Made by a program: the position numbers and the translations under genes. DNA of 33,694 bases. Origin: Hyphomicrobiales bacterium. GTDB lineage: Bacteria > Pseudomonadota > Alphaproteobacteria > Rhizobiales > Beijerinckiaceae. Under the pieces are notes generated by a model. The model saw nothing but the letters and a program-made list of their open reading frames with translations. It had not been told where the DNA came from and made no database searches. Below are positions 15,901-23,869 of this stretch, one piece after another. Every line of letters starts with the position of its first letter. Within the stretch, counting starts at the first letter, position 1. The stretch is taken from the NCBI GenBank assembly GCA_027483505.1, contig JAIXUP010000062.1, positions 128,724-162,417 on the forward strand, given 5' to 3'.

Positions 15901-18222
15901 GGCTCCAGCGCTGAGCGCGCCATCCTCGAACAGCTTCTTCACCGCCACGACAGGCTCGGACAGCGCGACCGGCAGCTTCAGCGTGCGCTCGACGGCGCGG
16001 CCGCCGGATTCGCCGACACGAAGCTTGATCGTGGCCTCGAGCGGCCGTCGGCTTTCGGTTTCCGGCAGGGTCACGGCCACGCGGGCCTTGCCGTCCGTGT
16101 CCGTGTTGCCGGCCTCCTCGATCTCCTTGGTGACCGGCTCGACCTTTTCATCGGTCAGGCCGACGAGGTAATCCTCATAGCCCTTCAGCGGGGTCCGGGA
16201 AGCCGCGCCAAGCGACACCTCGCCGCTGACCGCCAGGTCCGCTCCGGCAGCGCCATAGAGATAGCGCGCCGTGACATCGACCGTGGCCGCAGAGCCGGCG
16301 CGGATCGTCTCGGCACGGGACGCCACCGTGACGTCAAGGCGGTCGGGGACATAATCCTCGACGAGGAACCTGGCTTCCCCGATCGGCTTTGCCTTGAGGT
16401 CGGCATAGGCCTCGACGCGCCAGGTGCCGCGCGCCGCGCCGGAGAACAGGGCAAGCGAATGGGCCCTGCCGCCGCCGCCCTGGTCCTGAACGACAGTCCG
16501 GCGGTGCTCGACGCCATCCGGGCGCTTGTAGATCAAGGTCACCGGGAGGCCGGCGACAGCCCTGCCTGCCGGATCGCGCAGCAGCGTCGTCACATTCACG
16601 GTCTCGCCGGGGCGATAGACGCCGCGTTCGGTGGCGAGGAACGCGTCAAGGCCGACCGGCGCGAGACGGCCCTTGACGCCGCGATCCGCCAGATCGAAGG
16701 CGGAGCCGGCCACATCGAGAAAGCCGTAGTCGCCCTTGCCGTCGGCTGCCGCCACCAGCGCAGGCGCCATCCCGTCGGAACCGCGCGCGAGGCCGCCGTC
16801 AAAGCGGGCATGGCCGGACGCGTCGGTCTTCAGCGTGGCGAGCACCTCGTTGTTGCGCGCGATGAGCCGCAACTCCACATCAGCCATGGGCTGGGCGGTC
16901 GCGAGCGAACGGGCCAGCACATGCACGCCGTCCGCGCCAGTGAACGCGGTCAGGCCCATGTCGGACACCACGAACCACTGGGTGACGAGGTCCTCGCCCG
17001 AGAGCCCTTCCTCGGAGTCGCCGGAGGGCGACAGCGACGGACGACGGACGCGTGCGGTCATGACATGCACGCCGGGCTCAAGCCTCGGCACGGCTTCGGT
17101 CACGGGAAAGGCCGTGATCACGTCGCGGTTCAACTCGTTCCTTGTGGCAAGCTGGCCGCTCCAGAGCTTCACGCCCTTCTGTCGCTCGATCTCGCGGGCC
17201 GAGAAATCGCTGAGCTGCTTGAGAAAGTCATCCGAACGGACCGTCGGCGCCAGCGAGCGGTCGCCGATGCGGTAGATATCGATCTCGACCTTGTCGGTGT
17301 TGACCGACACGACCGGAATGCCCTCCTGCCCGGTCTTCGGCAGCACATAATTCCGCCCGGTGAAGCGCACTGACGGCGAGCGGTCGCGGACGTAGATGTC
17401 ATAATCCGCCGTCTTCAGCAGCTGTTCCTCGACATTCGAGGGCAGGCCCTGCCGGAGCGCAATGCGATAGCGCTCGCCATGCTTCAGGCCATCGATGCAC
17501 AGCTGCTGGCCTTCCGCCGTGATCGCCGGCGACTGGGCGCCCTGTACGACCACGAAGGGCGCGAAATCGACGCGGCCGCGCGCCAGCGGATCGGAGAAGG
17601 TGAAGCAGATGCGCGGCGTGGCCGCATCATTGTCGACCTTGTAGTCGCGGATCTGGAAGCCGCGCTTTTCGCGCAGTTCCGTATATGTGGCCCGCAGGCG
17701 CGGGTTGTCGGCGGCGGCGAGGCTCAGGCGATAGGCGTCGAGGGCTGGCCGCCACATTTCGCGAGCCTCATAGGCCCGGCCGAGAACGGCCAGCGCCGAA
17801 GCCTCCTCCGGCCTCGTCCGCGCGCGCTCGTAGGCGGCATATGCCGCCGTGGTGCCGGCTTCCCGGTTGGTGTAGCGCTCGGTCCAGTCCTGCGTGGCGT
17901 CGGCCACGCCGAGCGCGGTCTGGGCATAACTCAGCCAGTTGGCGGGATCGCGCGGATCAGCCGTGACAGCGGCTGCGGCTGCGGCAAGAGCGGGCCTGGC
18001 GTTGCCAGCGCGCAAGGCGTTGGCTGCATCCTGGCGCCAGCCCTGCGCCGGCTTGGCGGACGCGTTGGGCGCCGCCCGGCGCAAGGCTTCCTCGAGGCGC
18101 ACCGCGTCCGATCGAAGATCGTCGCGAACCAGCGCCTTCTGGGCGAAGGCGTCGCCCGGAGCCAGAAGGGCGAGGCAAAGCACGGCAACGCACACAAGTG
18201 CGGTCCACAGGCGGCCCAGCAT
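12973..18222 (-). CDS. Bacterial alpha-2-macroglobulin (YfhM-like), thioester type
   Basis: This very large protein has 1749 residues. The ATG at 18222 has GGGGAG six bases upstream; a Met two codons earlier (18228) touches that site directly and is less likely. The frame is open further upstream without a better start. Residues 1 to about 28 form a signal peptide (ending DAFAQ) with no lipobox Cys. Residues about 60-190 are alanine-rich helices resembling tetratricopeptide repeats. A series of macroglobulin beta domains follows (for example DVALDKEAYRAGEAMTLNIKPRF near 880). The thioester motif YPYGCTEQ has Cys1299 and Gln1302. When a protease cuts the bait region, the thioester is exposed and covalently traps it. 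Location is the periplasm, next to PBP1C. E. coli YfhM is a lipoprotein; this one appears soluble. Confidence 0.95.
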   Translation of the reverse strand: MLGRLWTALVCVAVLCLALLAPGDAFAQKALVRDDLRSDAVRLEEALRRAAPNASAKPAQGWRQDAANALRAGNARPALAAAAAAVTADPRDPANWLSYAQTALGVADATQDWTERYTNREAGTTAAYAAYERARTRPEEASALAVLGRAYEAREMWRPALDAYRLSLAAADNPRLRATYTELREKRGFQIRDYKVDNDAATPRICFTFSDPLARGRVDFAPFVVVQGAQSPAITAEGQQLCIDGLKHGERYRIALRQGLPSNVEEQLLKTADYDIYVRDRSPSVRFTGRNYVLPKTGQEGIPVVSVNTDKVEIDIYRIGDRSLAPTVRSDDFLKQLSDFSAREIERQKGVKLWSGQLATRNELNRDVITAFPVTEAVPRLEPGVHVMTARVRRPSLSPSGDSEEGLSGEDLVTQWFVVSDMGLTAFTGADGVHVLARSLATAQPMADVELRLIARNNEVLATLKTDASGHARFDGGLARGSDGMAPALVAAADGKGDYGFLDVAGSAFDLADRGVKGRLAPVGLDAFLATERGVYRPGETVNVTTLLRDPAGRAVAGLPVTLIYKRPDGVEHRRTVVQDQGGGGRAHSLALFSGAARGTWRVEAYADLKAKPIGEARFLVEDYVPDRLDVTVASRAETIRAGSAATVDVTARYLYGAAGADLAVSGEVSLGAASRTPLKGYEDYLVGLTDEKVEPVTKEIEEAGNTDTDGKARVAVTLPETESRRPLEATIKLRVGESGGRAVERTLKLPVALSEPVVAVKKLFEDGALSAGAMANFAVIAANPDGSRLTREGLTWTVSRIDRTWQWYLSDGRWNYEATRTTRRIADGRLNVGTGDPARLAIPADWGTYRLDISMGRAQTSLTYSVGYTGEPTADTPDVLDVALDKEAYRAGEAMTLNIKPRFAGRATVAIISDKAQEWREIDLPAGGAQLRLEANGAWGAGAYAVVLAHRPLDQAAKRMPGRALGVAWFSVDKAARTLPVALDLPARIRPRTALSIPVSLAGLAAGEEAFITVSAVDVGILNLTRHEPPKPAEFYFGQRQLGSEVRDLYGFLIDGMQGTRGAIRSGGDAGVDTSISPPREAPLARYSGVVKVGADGKATVDFDIPAFDGAVRVDVIAWTAGKVGSASREVIIRDALVAQATLPRFLNLGDRSRFHVRIDNVEGPAGEYAVEIEPSGPVIMPADALSRRVQLAAGAATQVTIPVTAAGVGDGGVRIRLTGPGGAGVERSLPIRVSPGSDAILRRVVRRIAPGESLTVSSDLTQDLLPGSGSVSTSVSLYGGIDVPALLAALDRYPYGCTEQIVSRALPLLYVNQLASRERLALDDKLDDRVRDAIDRILARQDSSGAFGLWSVGGDDLWLDAYALDFLTRAREKGFTVPARALDVGLDRLRNRIVNQPEFKADGGEQITYALYVLARNGRPMMSDLRYIIDTKLSEAPTPLARGQIAAALALLGDRTRAERGFQDAIRALVALRDSPTDARRDYGSRLRDSAAILTLAAEANLARGELLQTAAVVSEARTASRYTSTQENAWLVLAAQAGQRDASQLTLTVDGQPQTGALHRKDSAAALEARPLVVANTGAAPVDAVLTVSGNPLEPQPAATQGYQVERSYYRLNGQKVDASTVAQNDRLVVVLTVTEREKRRGSLLLVDYLPAGLEIDNPSLVDSGKVEALNWLKREVEPTTTEYRDDRFVAVFDRWDDKQAIYSVAYMVRAVSPGRYVHPPAVIEDMYRPEKFGRTGYGQIEVTGR

Positions 18223-18426
18223 GGTCATCTCCCCGACTCTGTCCATCCATGCGGCAGCCGAAGGCCACCGCTCCCCACCTTGAAGCTTAGCAGCGAAGAA
18301 GGCGTCCGCAAGGCAAAGCCGCCTGCCCCGGCCCGTAAAGATCGCTGCCCGAGCGGGCACAATTCCATCGCGACATCGCCGCAAAGGCACATTAGGCTCG
18401 GCATGGTCTGGACTGAGGAGAGTTTC

Positions 18427-19083
18427 ATGCCGACTTCAACGCCCATCACCGTCGCCATCTACTCGGATGTGATCTGCCCCTGGTGCTATCTCGGCAAGAA
18501 GCGGCTTGAGGAGGGTCTGAAACTCGCGGGCGTCGGCGACGCCGAGATCGCTTGGCTGCCCTATGAGCTCAACCCCGATATGCCCGAGGAAGGCGTTGAA
18601 CGCACCGCCTATCTCGACGGCAAGTTCGGCTCCGGCAAGCGCGCCGAGATCGAGGCGCGGCTCACCGACGCGGCGCGGCAGGACAATCTTGCCTTCAACT
18701 GGCCGGGAATCAAGCGTACGCCGAACACGCGCAAAGCCCATATCCTGGTGGCGCTTGCCGGCGCTCAGGGGCAAGGCAACGCGGCCAAGGGCGCGTTGAT
18801 GAAAGCCTATTTCGAACAGGGCCGGGACATCGGCCAGAACGAAGTGCTGATCGACATTGCGGTGGCGCATGGCCTGTCCGCGGCCGAATTGCTGGCCGCA
18901 TTCAGGGACCCTGCGCTCAACGCCGAGATCGTCCGGCTCGAAGCGCAGGCGCAGGAGATGGGCGTGCAGGGCGTGCCCTTCTTCATCGTCAACAACCGCT
19001 TCGGCGTTTCCGGCGCGCAGCCCGCCACAATGTGGGCGGAGGCCTTACCGAAGATGATGGCGGAACGCGCGGAAGCCGTGTGA
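18427..19083 (+). CDS. DsbA family oxidoreductase (FrnE-like)
   Basis: This 218-residue protein is a thioredoxin-fold enzyme of the DsbA/FrnE group. The active-site CPWC lies at residues 17-20, right after the first strand (VAIYSDVICPWC). The cis-proline segment GVQGVPFFIVNNRFGVSGAQP near residues 178-198 is the classic FrnE ending. There is no signal peptide, so it should be cytoplasmic, unlike true DsbA. Relatives catalyse disulfide exchange or isomerisation, and in Deinococcus FrnE is linked to oxidative stress. The exact role here is unknown. The ATG at 18427 has GAGGAGAG four bases upstream; the frame extends far upstream but that part overlaps the divergent macroglobulin gene antisense. 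It diverges from the macroglobulin gene across about 200 bases. Confidence 0.92.
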   Translation: MPTSTPITVAIYSDVICPWCYLGKKRLEEGLKLAGVGDAEIAWLPYELNPDMPEEGVERTAYLDGKFGSGKRAEIEARLTDAARQDNLAFNWPGIKRTPNTRKAHILVALAGAQGQGNAAKGALMKAYFEQGRDIGQNEVLIDIAVAHGLSAAELLAAFRDPALNAEIVRLEAQAQEMGVQGVPFFIVNNRFGVSGAQPATMWAEALPKMMAERAEAV

Positions 19084-19148
19084 GCGCGCCGGCCAGGACC
19101 ATCGGCGCAGTCGAGGTTGCTCCGCATCAGGCTGTGCCCTAGTTCTCT

Positions 19149-19165
19149 GGAAACAACCTGTTTCC
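19149..19165. promoter_or_regulatory. Inverted repeat upstream of the polyamine-binding protein gene, possible operator
   Basis: GGAAACA-ACC-TGTTTCC is a perfect seven-base inverted repeat with a three-base centre, ending 13 bases before the ATG at 19179. It directly precedes the ribosome site CGGAG. Its position and symmetry fit a repressor operator or a small mRNA hairpin near the start. No regulator gene is adjacent, and the binding protein cannot be named. Confidence 0.45.
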
Positions 19166-19178
19166 GGAGTTCTATTGC

Positions 19179-20288
19179 ATGTTCAAGCGCCTTGTTTCGC
19201 GTTGTCTTTCGTGGCTGCCGGCCGCCGCCCTGCTTGTGGGCGCAGGGGCGGCCCTCGCCCAGGAGCGCGTCGTCAACGTGTACAACTGGACGGACTATGT
19301 CGATCCGAAGGTGCTGGAGGATTTCAGCAAGGACACCGGCATCCGCATCGTCTACGACATGTATGACAACAACGAGATCGTCGAAACCAAGCTGCTGGCC
19401 GGACGATCGGGCTATGACGTCGTGGTGCCATCGGGCCCCTTCCTGGCCCGGCTGATCAAGGCCGGCGTCTTCCTGCCGCTCGACCGCAGCAAGCTGCCCA
19501 ACGCGGGCAACATCTGGCCCGAGGTCGCCAGCCGCCTCGCCACCCATGATCCGGGCAACCGCTTTGCGGTCAACTACATGTGGGGCACCACAGGCATCGG
19601 CATCAACGTCAGGAAGGTGCAGGAGCGGCTTGGGACGGCCCTGCCGCTGAACTCCTGGGACCTGGTGATGAAGCCGGAGTTCTCGAACAAGTTGAAGGAT
19701 TGCGGCATCTACATGCTCGACGCGCCCGAGGACATTGTTCCGGGAACGCTGAACTATCTCGGCATCAACCCCGATTCCAAGACCGAGGCCGACCTCAGGA
19801 AGGCGGGAGACGCGCTGTTCAGGATACGCGGCAACATCCGCAAGTTCCACTCGTCCGAATACATCAACGCCCTCGCCAATGGCGACATCTGCATGGCCGT
19901 GGGCTACTCGGGCGACATCCTGCAGGCGAAGAAGCGCGCCGAGGATGCGAAGAATGGGGTCGAGATCGGCTACATCATTCCCAAGGAGGGCGCGCTGATG
20001 TGGTTCGACTCGATGGCGATCCCGGCGGACGCGAAGAACCCGGCCGAGGCCCATGCCTTCATCAACTACATGCTGAGGCCAGACGTGGCGGCGCGGAACA
20101 CCAATTTCGTCTCCTACGCCACCGGAAACCTGCCGGCGCGGGCGCTGGTGAAGCCCGAGATCAGCGGCAATCCGGGCGTCTATCCGGACGAGGCGACGTT
20201 CAGGCGCCTGTTCACGAACACGGCTTATGACGAGCGCGCGCAGCGGATCGTCACCCGCCTCTGGACGCGGATCAAGACCGGGCGGTGA
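19179..20288 (+). CDS. Polyamine (putrescine/spermidine) ABC transporter substrate-binding protein, PotF-like
   Basis: This 369-residue periplasmic protein has a signal peptide ending GAALAQ (about residue 28). The mature chain starts VVNVYNWTDYVDPKVLEDF, the hallmark N-terminus of PotD/PotF proteins. YDVVVPSGPFLARL, WGTTGIGINV and DICMAVGYSGDILQA are further conserved blocks lining the polyamine site. ALMWFDSMAIPADAKNP matches the late PotF segment containing binding residues. It should deliver putrescine or a related amine to an inner-membrane permease. No permease or ATPase gene is next to it: the neighbours are a DsbA-like gene and dnaN. It is therefore a solitary binding protein that must work with a transporter encoded elsewhere or as a sensor. 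It ends convergently with dnaN, 48 bases away. Confidence 0.92.
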   Translation: MFKRLVSRCLSWLPAAALLVGAGAALAQERVVNVYNWTDYVDPKVLEDFSKDTGIRIVYDMYDNNEIVETKLLAGRSGYDVVVPSGPFLARLIKAGVFLPLDRSKLPNAGNIWPEVASRLATHDPGNRFAVNYMWGTTGIGINVRKVQERLGTALPLNSWDLVMKPEFSNKLKDCGIYMLDAPEDIVPGTLNYLGINPDSKTEADLRKAGDALFRIRGNIRKFHSSEYINALANGDICMAVGYSGDILQAKKRAEDAKNGVEIGYIIPKEGALMWFDSMAIPADAKNPAEAHAFINYMLRPDVAARNTNFVSYATGNLPARALVKPEISGNPGVYPDEATFRRLFTNTAYDERAQRIVTRLWTRIKTGR

Positions 20289-20336
20289 CGCAAGACCGGG
20301 GGCGAAGCGCCGGCCGCAGCCGGAGCAGGCGCGTCA

Positions 20337-21455
20337 TCACACGCGCATCGGCATCAGCACATAGAGCGCGCTGGCGCCCTCGCGGTCCTGGATGATGGTG
20401 GGCGAGCCCGGATCGGCCAGCTTGAACAGGGCTGTGTCGCTGTCGAGCTGCGCCATAATGTCGAGCAGATAGCGGGCGTTGAAGCCGATATCGAGCGGCC
20501 CGGCCTCGAAATCGACCTCGATCTCTTCGGTCGCGGAGCCTGAATCGGGATTGGTCACGGCCAGCGTCATCCGGCCATCGGCCATCGACAGCTTGACCGC
20601 CCGGCCGCGCTCCGACGAGATCGTCGAGACACGGTCGACGGAGGTGGCGAATTCGGCGCGGTTGACGGTCAGCCGCTTGTCATTGCCAGACGGAATGACG
20701 CGGCCGTAATCGGGGAACGTGCCGTCGATCAGCTTCGAGGTCAGGACCACATCGCCGACGGCGACGCGGATCTTCGAGGCCGAGAGCTGGACTTCGACGG
20801 TCTCCTCGCCGCCTTCCAGCAGCTTCTGGATTTCCGTGACGGCCTTGCGCGGCACGATCACGCCCGGCATGCCGGAGGCGCCTGCGGGCGCAGGGGTCTC
20901 GATGCGCGCTAGCCTGTGGCCGTCGGTCGCGACCGCCCGCAGGACCGTGCGGCCTTCGACGTCGAGCGTGTGGAAATAGATGCCGTTCAGATAATAACGC
21001 GTCTCCTCGGTCGAGACGGCGAACTGGGTCTTGTCGATCAGCCGCTTGAGGTCTCCCGCCGGCAGCGTGAAGACATGGGGCATCTCACCTGCAGTGATGT
21101 CCGGAAAATCGGTTTCCGGCAGGGTCTGCAAGGTGAAACGCGAACGGCCGGAGCGCACGGTCATCTGACCGGTCTCGCCGGCGGTCTCCAGCGAAATCTG
21201 GCCGCCCTCAGGCAGCTTGCGCACGATGTCATAGATCACGACCGCAGGCACGGTGGTCGCGCCCACCATCGCCACATCGGCCTGGACGCTCTCGACGACC
21301 TCGATGTCGAGATCGGTGGCCTTCAGGCGCAAACCCGTCACGCCTGCGCTCATCAGCACGTTGGAAAGGATTGGAATCGTGTTGCGGCGTTCGACCACGC
21401 GATGGACGTGGCCGAGTGCTTTGAGAAGCTGCGACCGTTCGACAGTAACCTTCAT
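20337..21455 (-). CDS. dnaN: DNA polymerase III beta subunit (sliding clamp)
   Basis: This 372-residue protein has exactly the usual clamp length. The ATG at 21455 gives MKVTVERSQLLKALGHV; the 15 codons of open frame before it are ignored. Typical segments are ERRNTIPILSNVLM in domain 1, FPDITAGE between domains 1 and 2, RYYLNGIYF and ATDGHRLA in domain 2, and the C-terminal YVLMPMRV that forms part of the protein-binding pocket. The dimeric ring tethers polymerases and many repair proteins to DNA. It lies 162 bases downstream of dnaA in the same direction, the standard order. Unlike the common arrangement it is not followed by recF: its downstream neighbour is the convergent PotF-like gene, and recF is about 5 kb away on the other side of dnaA. 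Confidence 0.98.
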   Translation of the reverse strand: MKVTVERSQLLKALGHVHRVVERRNTIPILSNVLMSAGVTGLRLKATDLDIEVVESVQADVAMVGATTVPAVVIYDIVRKLPEGGQISLETAGETGQMTVRSGRSRFTLQTLPETDFPDITAGEMPHVFTLPAGDLKRLIDKTQFAVSTEETRYYLNGIYFHTLDVEGRTVLRAVATDGHRLARIETPAPAGASGMPGVIVPRKAVTEIQKLLEGGEETVEVQLSASKIRVAVGDVVLTSKLIDGTFPDYGRVIPSGNDKRLTVNRAEFATSVDRVSTISSERGRAVKLSMADGRMTLAVTNPDSGSATEEIEVDFEAGPLDIGFNARYLLDIMAQLDSDTALFKLADPGSPTIIQDREGASALYVLMPMRV

Positions 21456-21617
21456 GACCAACCTGAGCTTGGAGAGGCGGGCGGAAACCGCACCGCGCAA
21501 CCTCTAGCAGGTCACGCCGCGCGATTCCACAATCCTTGCCGAAGCCGCCGCGCGGGCGCAAGGCGGGCATGGCCCAGCGCCGGCGCCATCAACAGCTTAG
21601 GACGCGGCGAGGCGCGC

Positions 21618-23057
21618 TCAATCCATCAGCATGCGCTTGAGCAGTTCGACCTCGTCACTCAGCGTGCGGTCGTCGCCGAGCGCCTTCTCGATCTTGCGGA
21701 CGGCATGCAGGACCGTGGTGTGGTCCCGGCCGCCGAAGCGCCGGCCGATTTCCGGCAGCGAGCGCAAGGTCAGCGATTTCGAGAGATACATGGCGATCTG
21801 CCGCGGTTTCACGACGGCGGCGGTGCGGCGTTCCGAGAGGATGTCGGCGCGGCTGACATTGTAGCGCGCGGCCACGAGCTTCTGAATGTCCTCGATCCTG
21901 ACCCGCCTTGGCTCCCGAAGACGGACAAGGTCGCGGATGGCGATCTCGGCGGTCTCGACCGTGAGCGCGGTCCCTGACAAGGTGGAGTGTGCGAGAAGCC
22001 GGTTGGCGGCGCCGTCGAGATCGCGTCCATTGGTGGTGATGGCATGCGCCACATAGGTCGCCACCTCGGAGGAGATCTGGAAGCTGGGATGCACAGCGCC
22101 GAGCGCATTCAGCCGCGCCGTCAGGATCTTCAGCCGGAGTTCCTCGTCGAGCGTTCCGATCTCGACCACCAGGCCGCCGGCCAGGCGCGAACGGACCCGC
22201 TCGTCAAGGCTCTCGAGTTCGCTGGGGAGCCGATCCGCAGCGACGACGACCTGCTTGCCGGCGTCGATCAGCGCGTTGATGGTATGCCCGAACTCCAGCT
22301 GGACCTGCCGTCCCTGAATGAACTGGGCGTCGTCGATGACGAGCAGGTCGATGCCGCGCAGCTGCTCCTTGAACGTCAGCGCCGTCTGCGCCTTCAAGGC
22401 AGAGACAAAGCCGTACATGAACTTGTCGGCGGTGAAGTAGGCGACCTTCTTGCCAAGACGGATGGCCTCCTGCGCCACAGCCTGCACCAGATGGGTCTTG
22501 CCGAGGCCAACCCCTGCGTGAAGATAGAGCGGATTGTAGGGCGAGGGCGAGCCAACCAGCGCGGCGATGCGCTCGGCGGAAGCGAAGGCCAGCGCGTTCG
22601 AGCGGCCAACCACAAAGGAGGCGAACGACAGGCGGCGGTCAAGCGGCGAGCCGAGGTGGTCGGCCAGAACCGTCGGCTGCGGAGCCAGCGCCGGCTGCGG
22701 GCGGGCGGGCGCAGTCTGGGCCGGCGCCGCGTGGACGGCCGCAGCCCGCTGCTGGTCACGGTTGACGGTGCGCACCTCGACGACGAAGCCGCCGCTGGCC
22801 CCGAGCTCAGATCCGACCAGACCCATCAGGCGGTCGACATAGTGCGTTTCGATCCAGCTCTTCAGGAACCGGGTCGGAACGGATACGACCGCAAGATGGT
22901 CGTCGATGCGCTCGAGCTCCATACGCGCGAACCAGCTCGAGAAGACATCTTCCCCAAGTTCCGCCCGCAAGCGCTGGCGCAGTCGTTCCCAGCCGGTTGC
23001 CCTGCTCATCGTTTCGTTCCCACCTGAGGGCTTGTGGCTGTCGGAATCGAGATACAT
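21618..23057 (-). CDS. dnaA: Chromosomal replication initiator DnaA
   Basis: This 479-residue protein, counted from the ATG at 23057, shows domain I ([21 protein letters not shown]), a short Ala/Pro-rich linker (about 104-135), and the AAA+ domain with Walker A GVGLGKTH (182-189) and Walker [10 protein letters not shown] (238-246). The C-terminal DNA-binding domain carries the signature [16 protein letters not shown]. It opens the origin and also acts as a transcription factor. Two starts are possible. The ATG at 23057 follows AGGGTG; the ATG at 23009 (463 residues, beginning [12 protein letters not shown]) follows AGGTGGG at nine bases and gives a beginning closer to domain I. dnaN follows downstream. 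Upstream lies an 812-base non-coding gap, with GANTC sites and a CtrA-like box. Confidence 0.97.
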   Translation of the reverse strand: MYLDSDSHKPSGGNETMSRATGWERLRQRLRAELGEDVFSSWFARMELERIDDHLAVVSVPTRFLKSWIETHYVDRLMGLVGSELGASGGFVVEVRTVNRDQQRAAAVHAAPAQTAPARPQPALAPQPTVLADHLGSPLDRRLSFASFVVGRSNALAFASAERIAALVGSPSPYNPLYLHAGVGLGKTHLVQAVAQEAIRLGKKVAYFTADKFMYGFVSALKAQTALTFKEQLRGIDLLVIDDAQFIQGRQVQLEFGHTINALIDAGKQVVVAADRLPSELESLDERVRSRLAGGLVVEIGTLDEELRLKILTARLNALGAVHPSFQISSEVATYVAHAITTNGRDLDGAANRLLAHSTLSGTALTVETAEIAIRDLVRLREPRRVRIEDIQKLVAARYNVSRADILSERRTAAVVKPRQIAMYLSKSLTLRSLPEIGRRFGGRDHTTVLHAVRKIEKALGDDRTLSDEVELLKRMLMD

Positions 23058-23344
23058 GTCTTCACCCTACGTGCGACGCCGCCGCCCGGCGCACACGGTC
23101 CATTGACGTTACGTTGATTGGTCCCTTGGTGCCCTTCCCCCGGCATCTGGGCCTGCTTCACGTTTGGGGCGCGAAGCAAAATTCCTGTTGACGCAAACCG
23201 CTTGACGCTAGGGACCGCTGGCCTTCCAACACCGAACTGTGGCACGCACAGGCACAATAATTCTCACCCCCGCCCCAAGCTGCTTCCAGCGCGGTCCTGC
23301 TACTTTCAGGTTTCTGAATGTCCGTCCGCCGGGAAACCCGCGTC

Positions 23345-23363
23345 CGTTAAAAAAACATTAACG
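23345..23363. promoter_or_regulatory. CtrA-like binding box upstream of dnaA
   Basis: CGTTAA (23345-23350) and TTAACG (23358-23363) form a perfect inverted repeat with seven bases between them, giving the exact TTAA-N7-TTAAC pattern bound by the alphaproteobacterial cell-cycle regulator CtrA. It lies 288-306 bases upstream of the dnaA start codon at 23057. The octamer TTAACGAC of its right half recurs exactly 60 bases away (23358 and 23418), as a possible half site. CtrA binding is inferred from the motif only. Confidence 0.5.
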
Positions 23364-23767
23364 ACCAGTTTCGCCATGGAGCAAGCGGCTTTTTTTGAAG
23401 CTCATCCGGCAAAATGCTTAACGACGTAGGGAAAGCCGGCGAAATCTCGAAGGACCCCCGGGAATCCTCGGACGAATCGGGCAGGAAGCCCTCGCAAAAT
23501 ATTTTCGCCGGCTTTGTCGCTTTCGCCGATCTGCCCCGCATCAAGCCTCGAGCCAGACCGGAGCGCCAACCGCTTCAGTTCTAAACATCTGTCAAAATTG
23601 AGCTTTTTTTGCGCGCTTTAAAAGGTTTCAGATGCTCGACCGTCATGCGGCGGCGCTCGCATGAGTCAAGCGGTCGCACCCCAAAAAAATTCGGGACTTT
23701 GCGCCTTACGGTGACCGACGTGGCATCGAGACGGCAGGTGACGCCAAAAAGCCACGATGCTGACACC

Positions 23768-23797
23768 AAAAGGCCCTCGCCGGTGGGGCAAGGGCCT
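23768..23797 (-). terminator. Intrinsic terminator of rpsT
   Basis: Read on the minus strand, AGGCCCTTGCC pairs with GGCGAGGGCCT around a five-base loop: 11 pairs including one G-U. A TTTT run follows directly. It lies 72 bases past the rpsT stop codon, so rpsT transcripts probably end here and dnaA needs its own promoter within the following gap. Confidence 0.85.
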
Positions 23798-23869
23798 GTG
23801 ATTGTTACGTGTATATACTTATATCTTCGATACGGGCGGCGAGGCCGCAGCCTCACCCGTCCGGCTGCA

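Larger units (their letters stand above)
23058..23869. other. Large non-coding gap between rpsT and dnaA (dnaA control region, possible origin)
   Basis: No credible gene lies here; the short open frames on either strand have no recognisable protein features. It contains, from right to left: the rpsT terminator (23768-23797); poly-A and poly-T runs near 23603-23609 and 23683-23689; a TTGACA hexamer on the minus strand (23590-23595) without a good partner; GANTC sites at 23462, 23474 and 23663; the TTAA-N7-TTAA palindrome at 23347-23361; a TTAACGAC copy at 23418; and two TTGACGC copies 14 bases apart (23188, 23202). I see no TTATCCACA DnaA box by eye, so calling it an origin would be speculative. 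Confidence 0.6.

Noticed and set aside
12847..17373. Long plus-strand open frames antisense to the macroglobulin gene (615 and 873 codons)
   Set aside because: They are high-GC mirror frames of a well-supported minus-strand gene; the translations are rich in Arg, Gly and His and show no domain.
20289..20336. Terminator hairpin between the PotF-like gene and dnaN
   Set aside because: Only a five-pair GC stem (CCGGC/GCCGG) without a U-tract is visible, which is too weak to call.
23590..23595. TTGACA on the minus strand as the dnaA promoter -35
   Set aside because: The hexamer is perfect, but no -10-like sequence lies 16-18 bases downstream (CGGTTG at 17), so I did not call a promoter.
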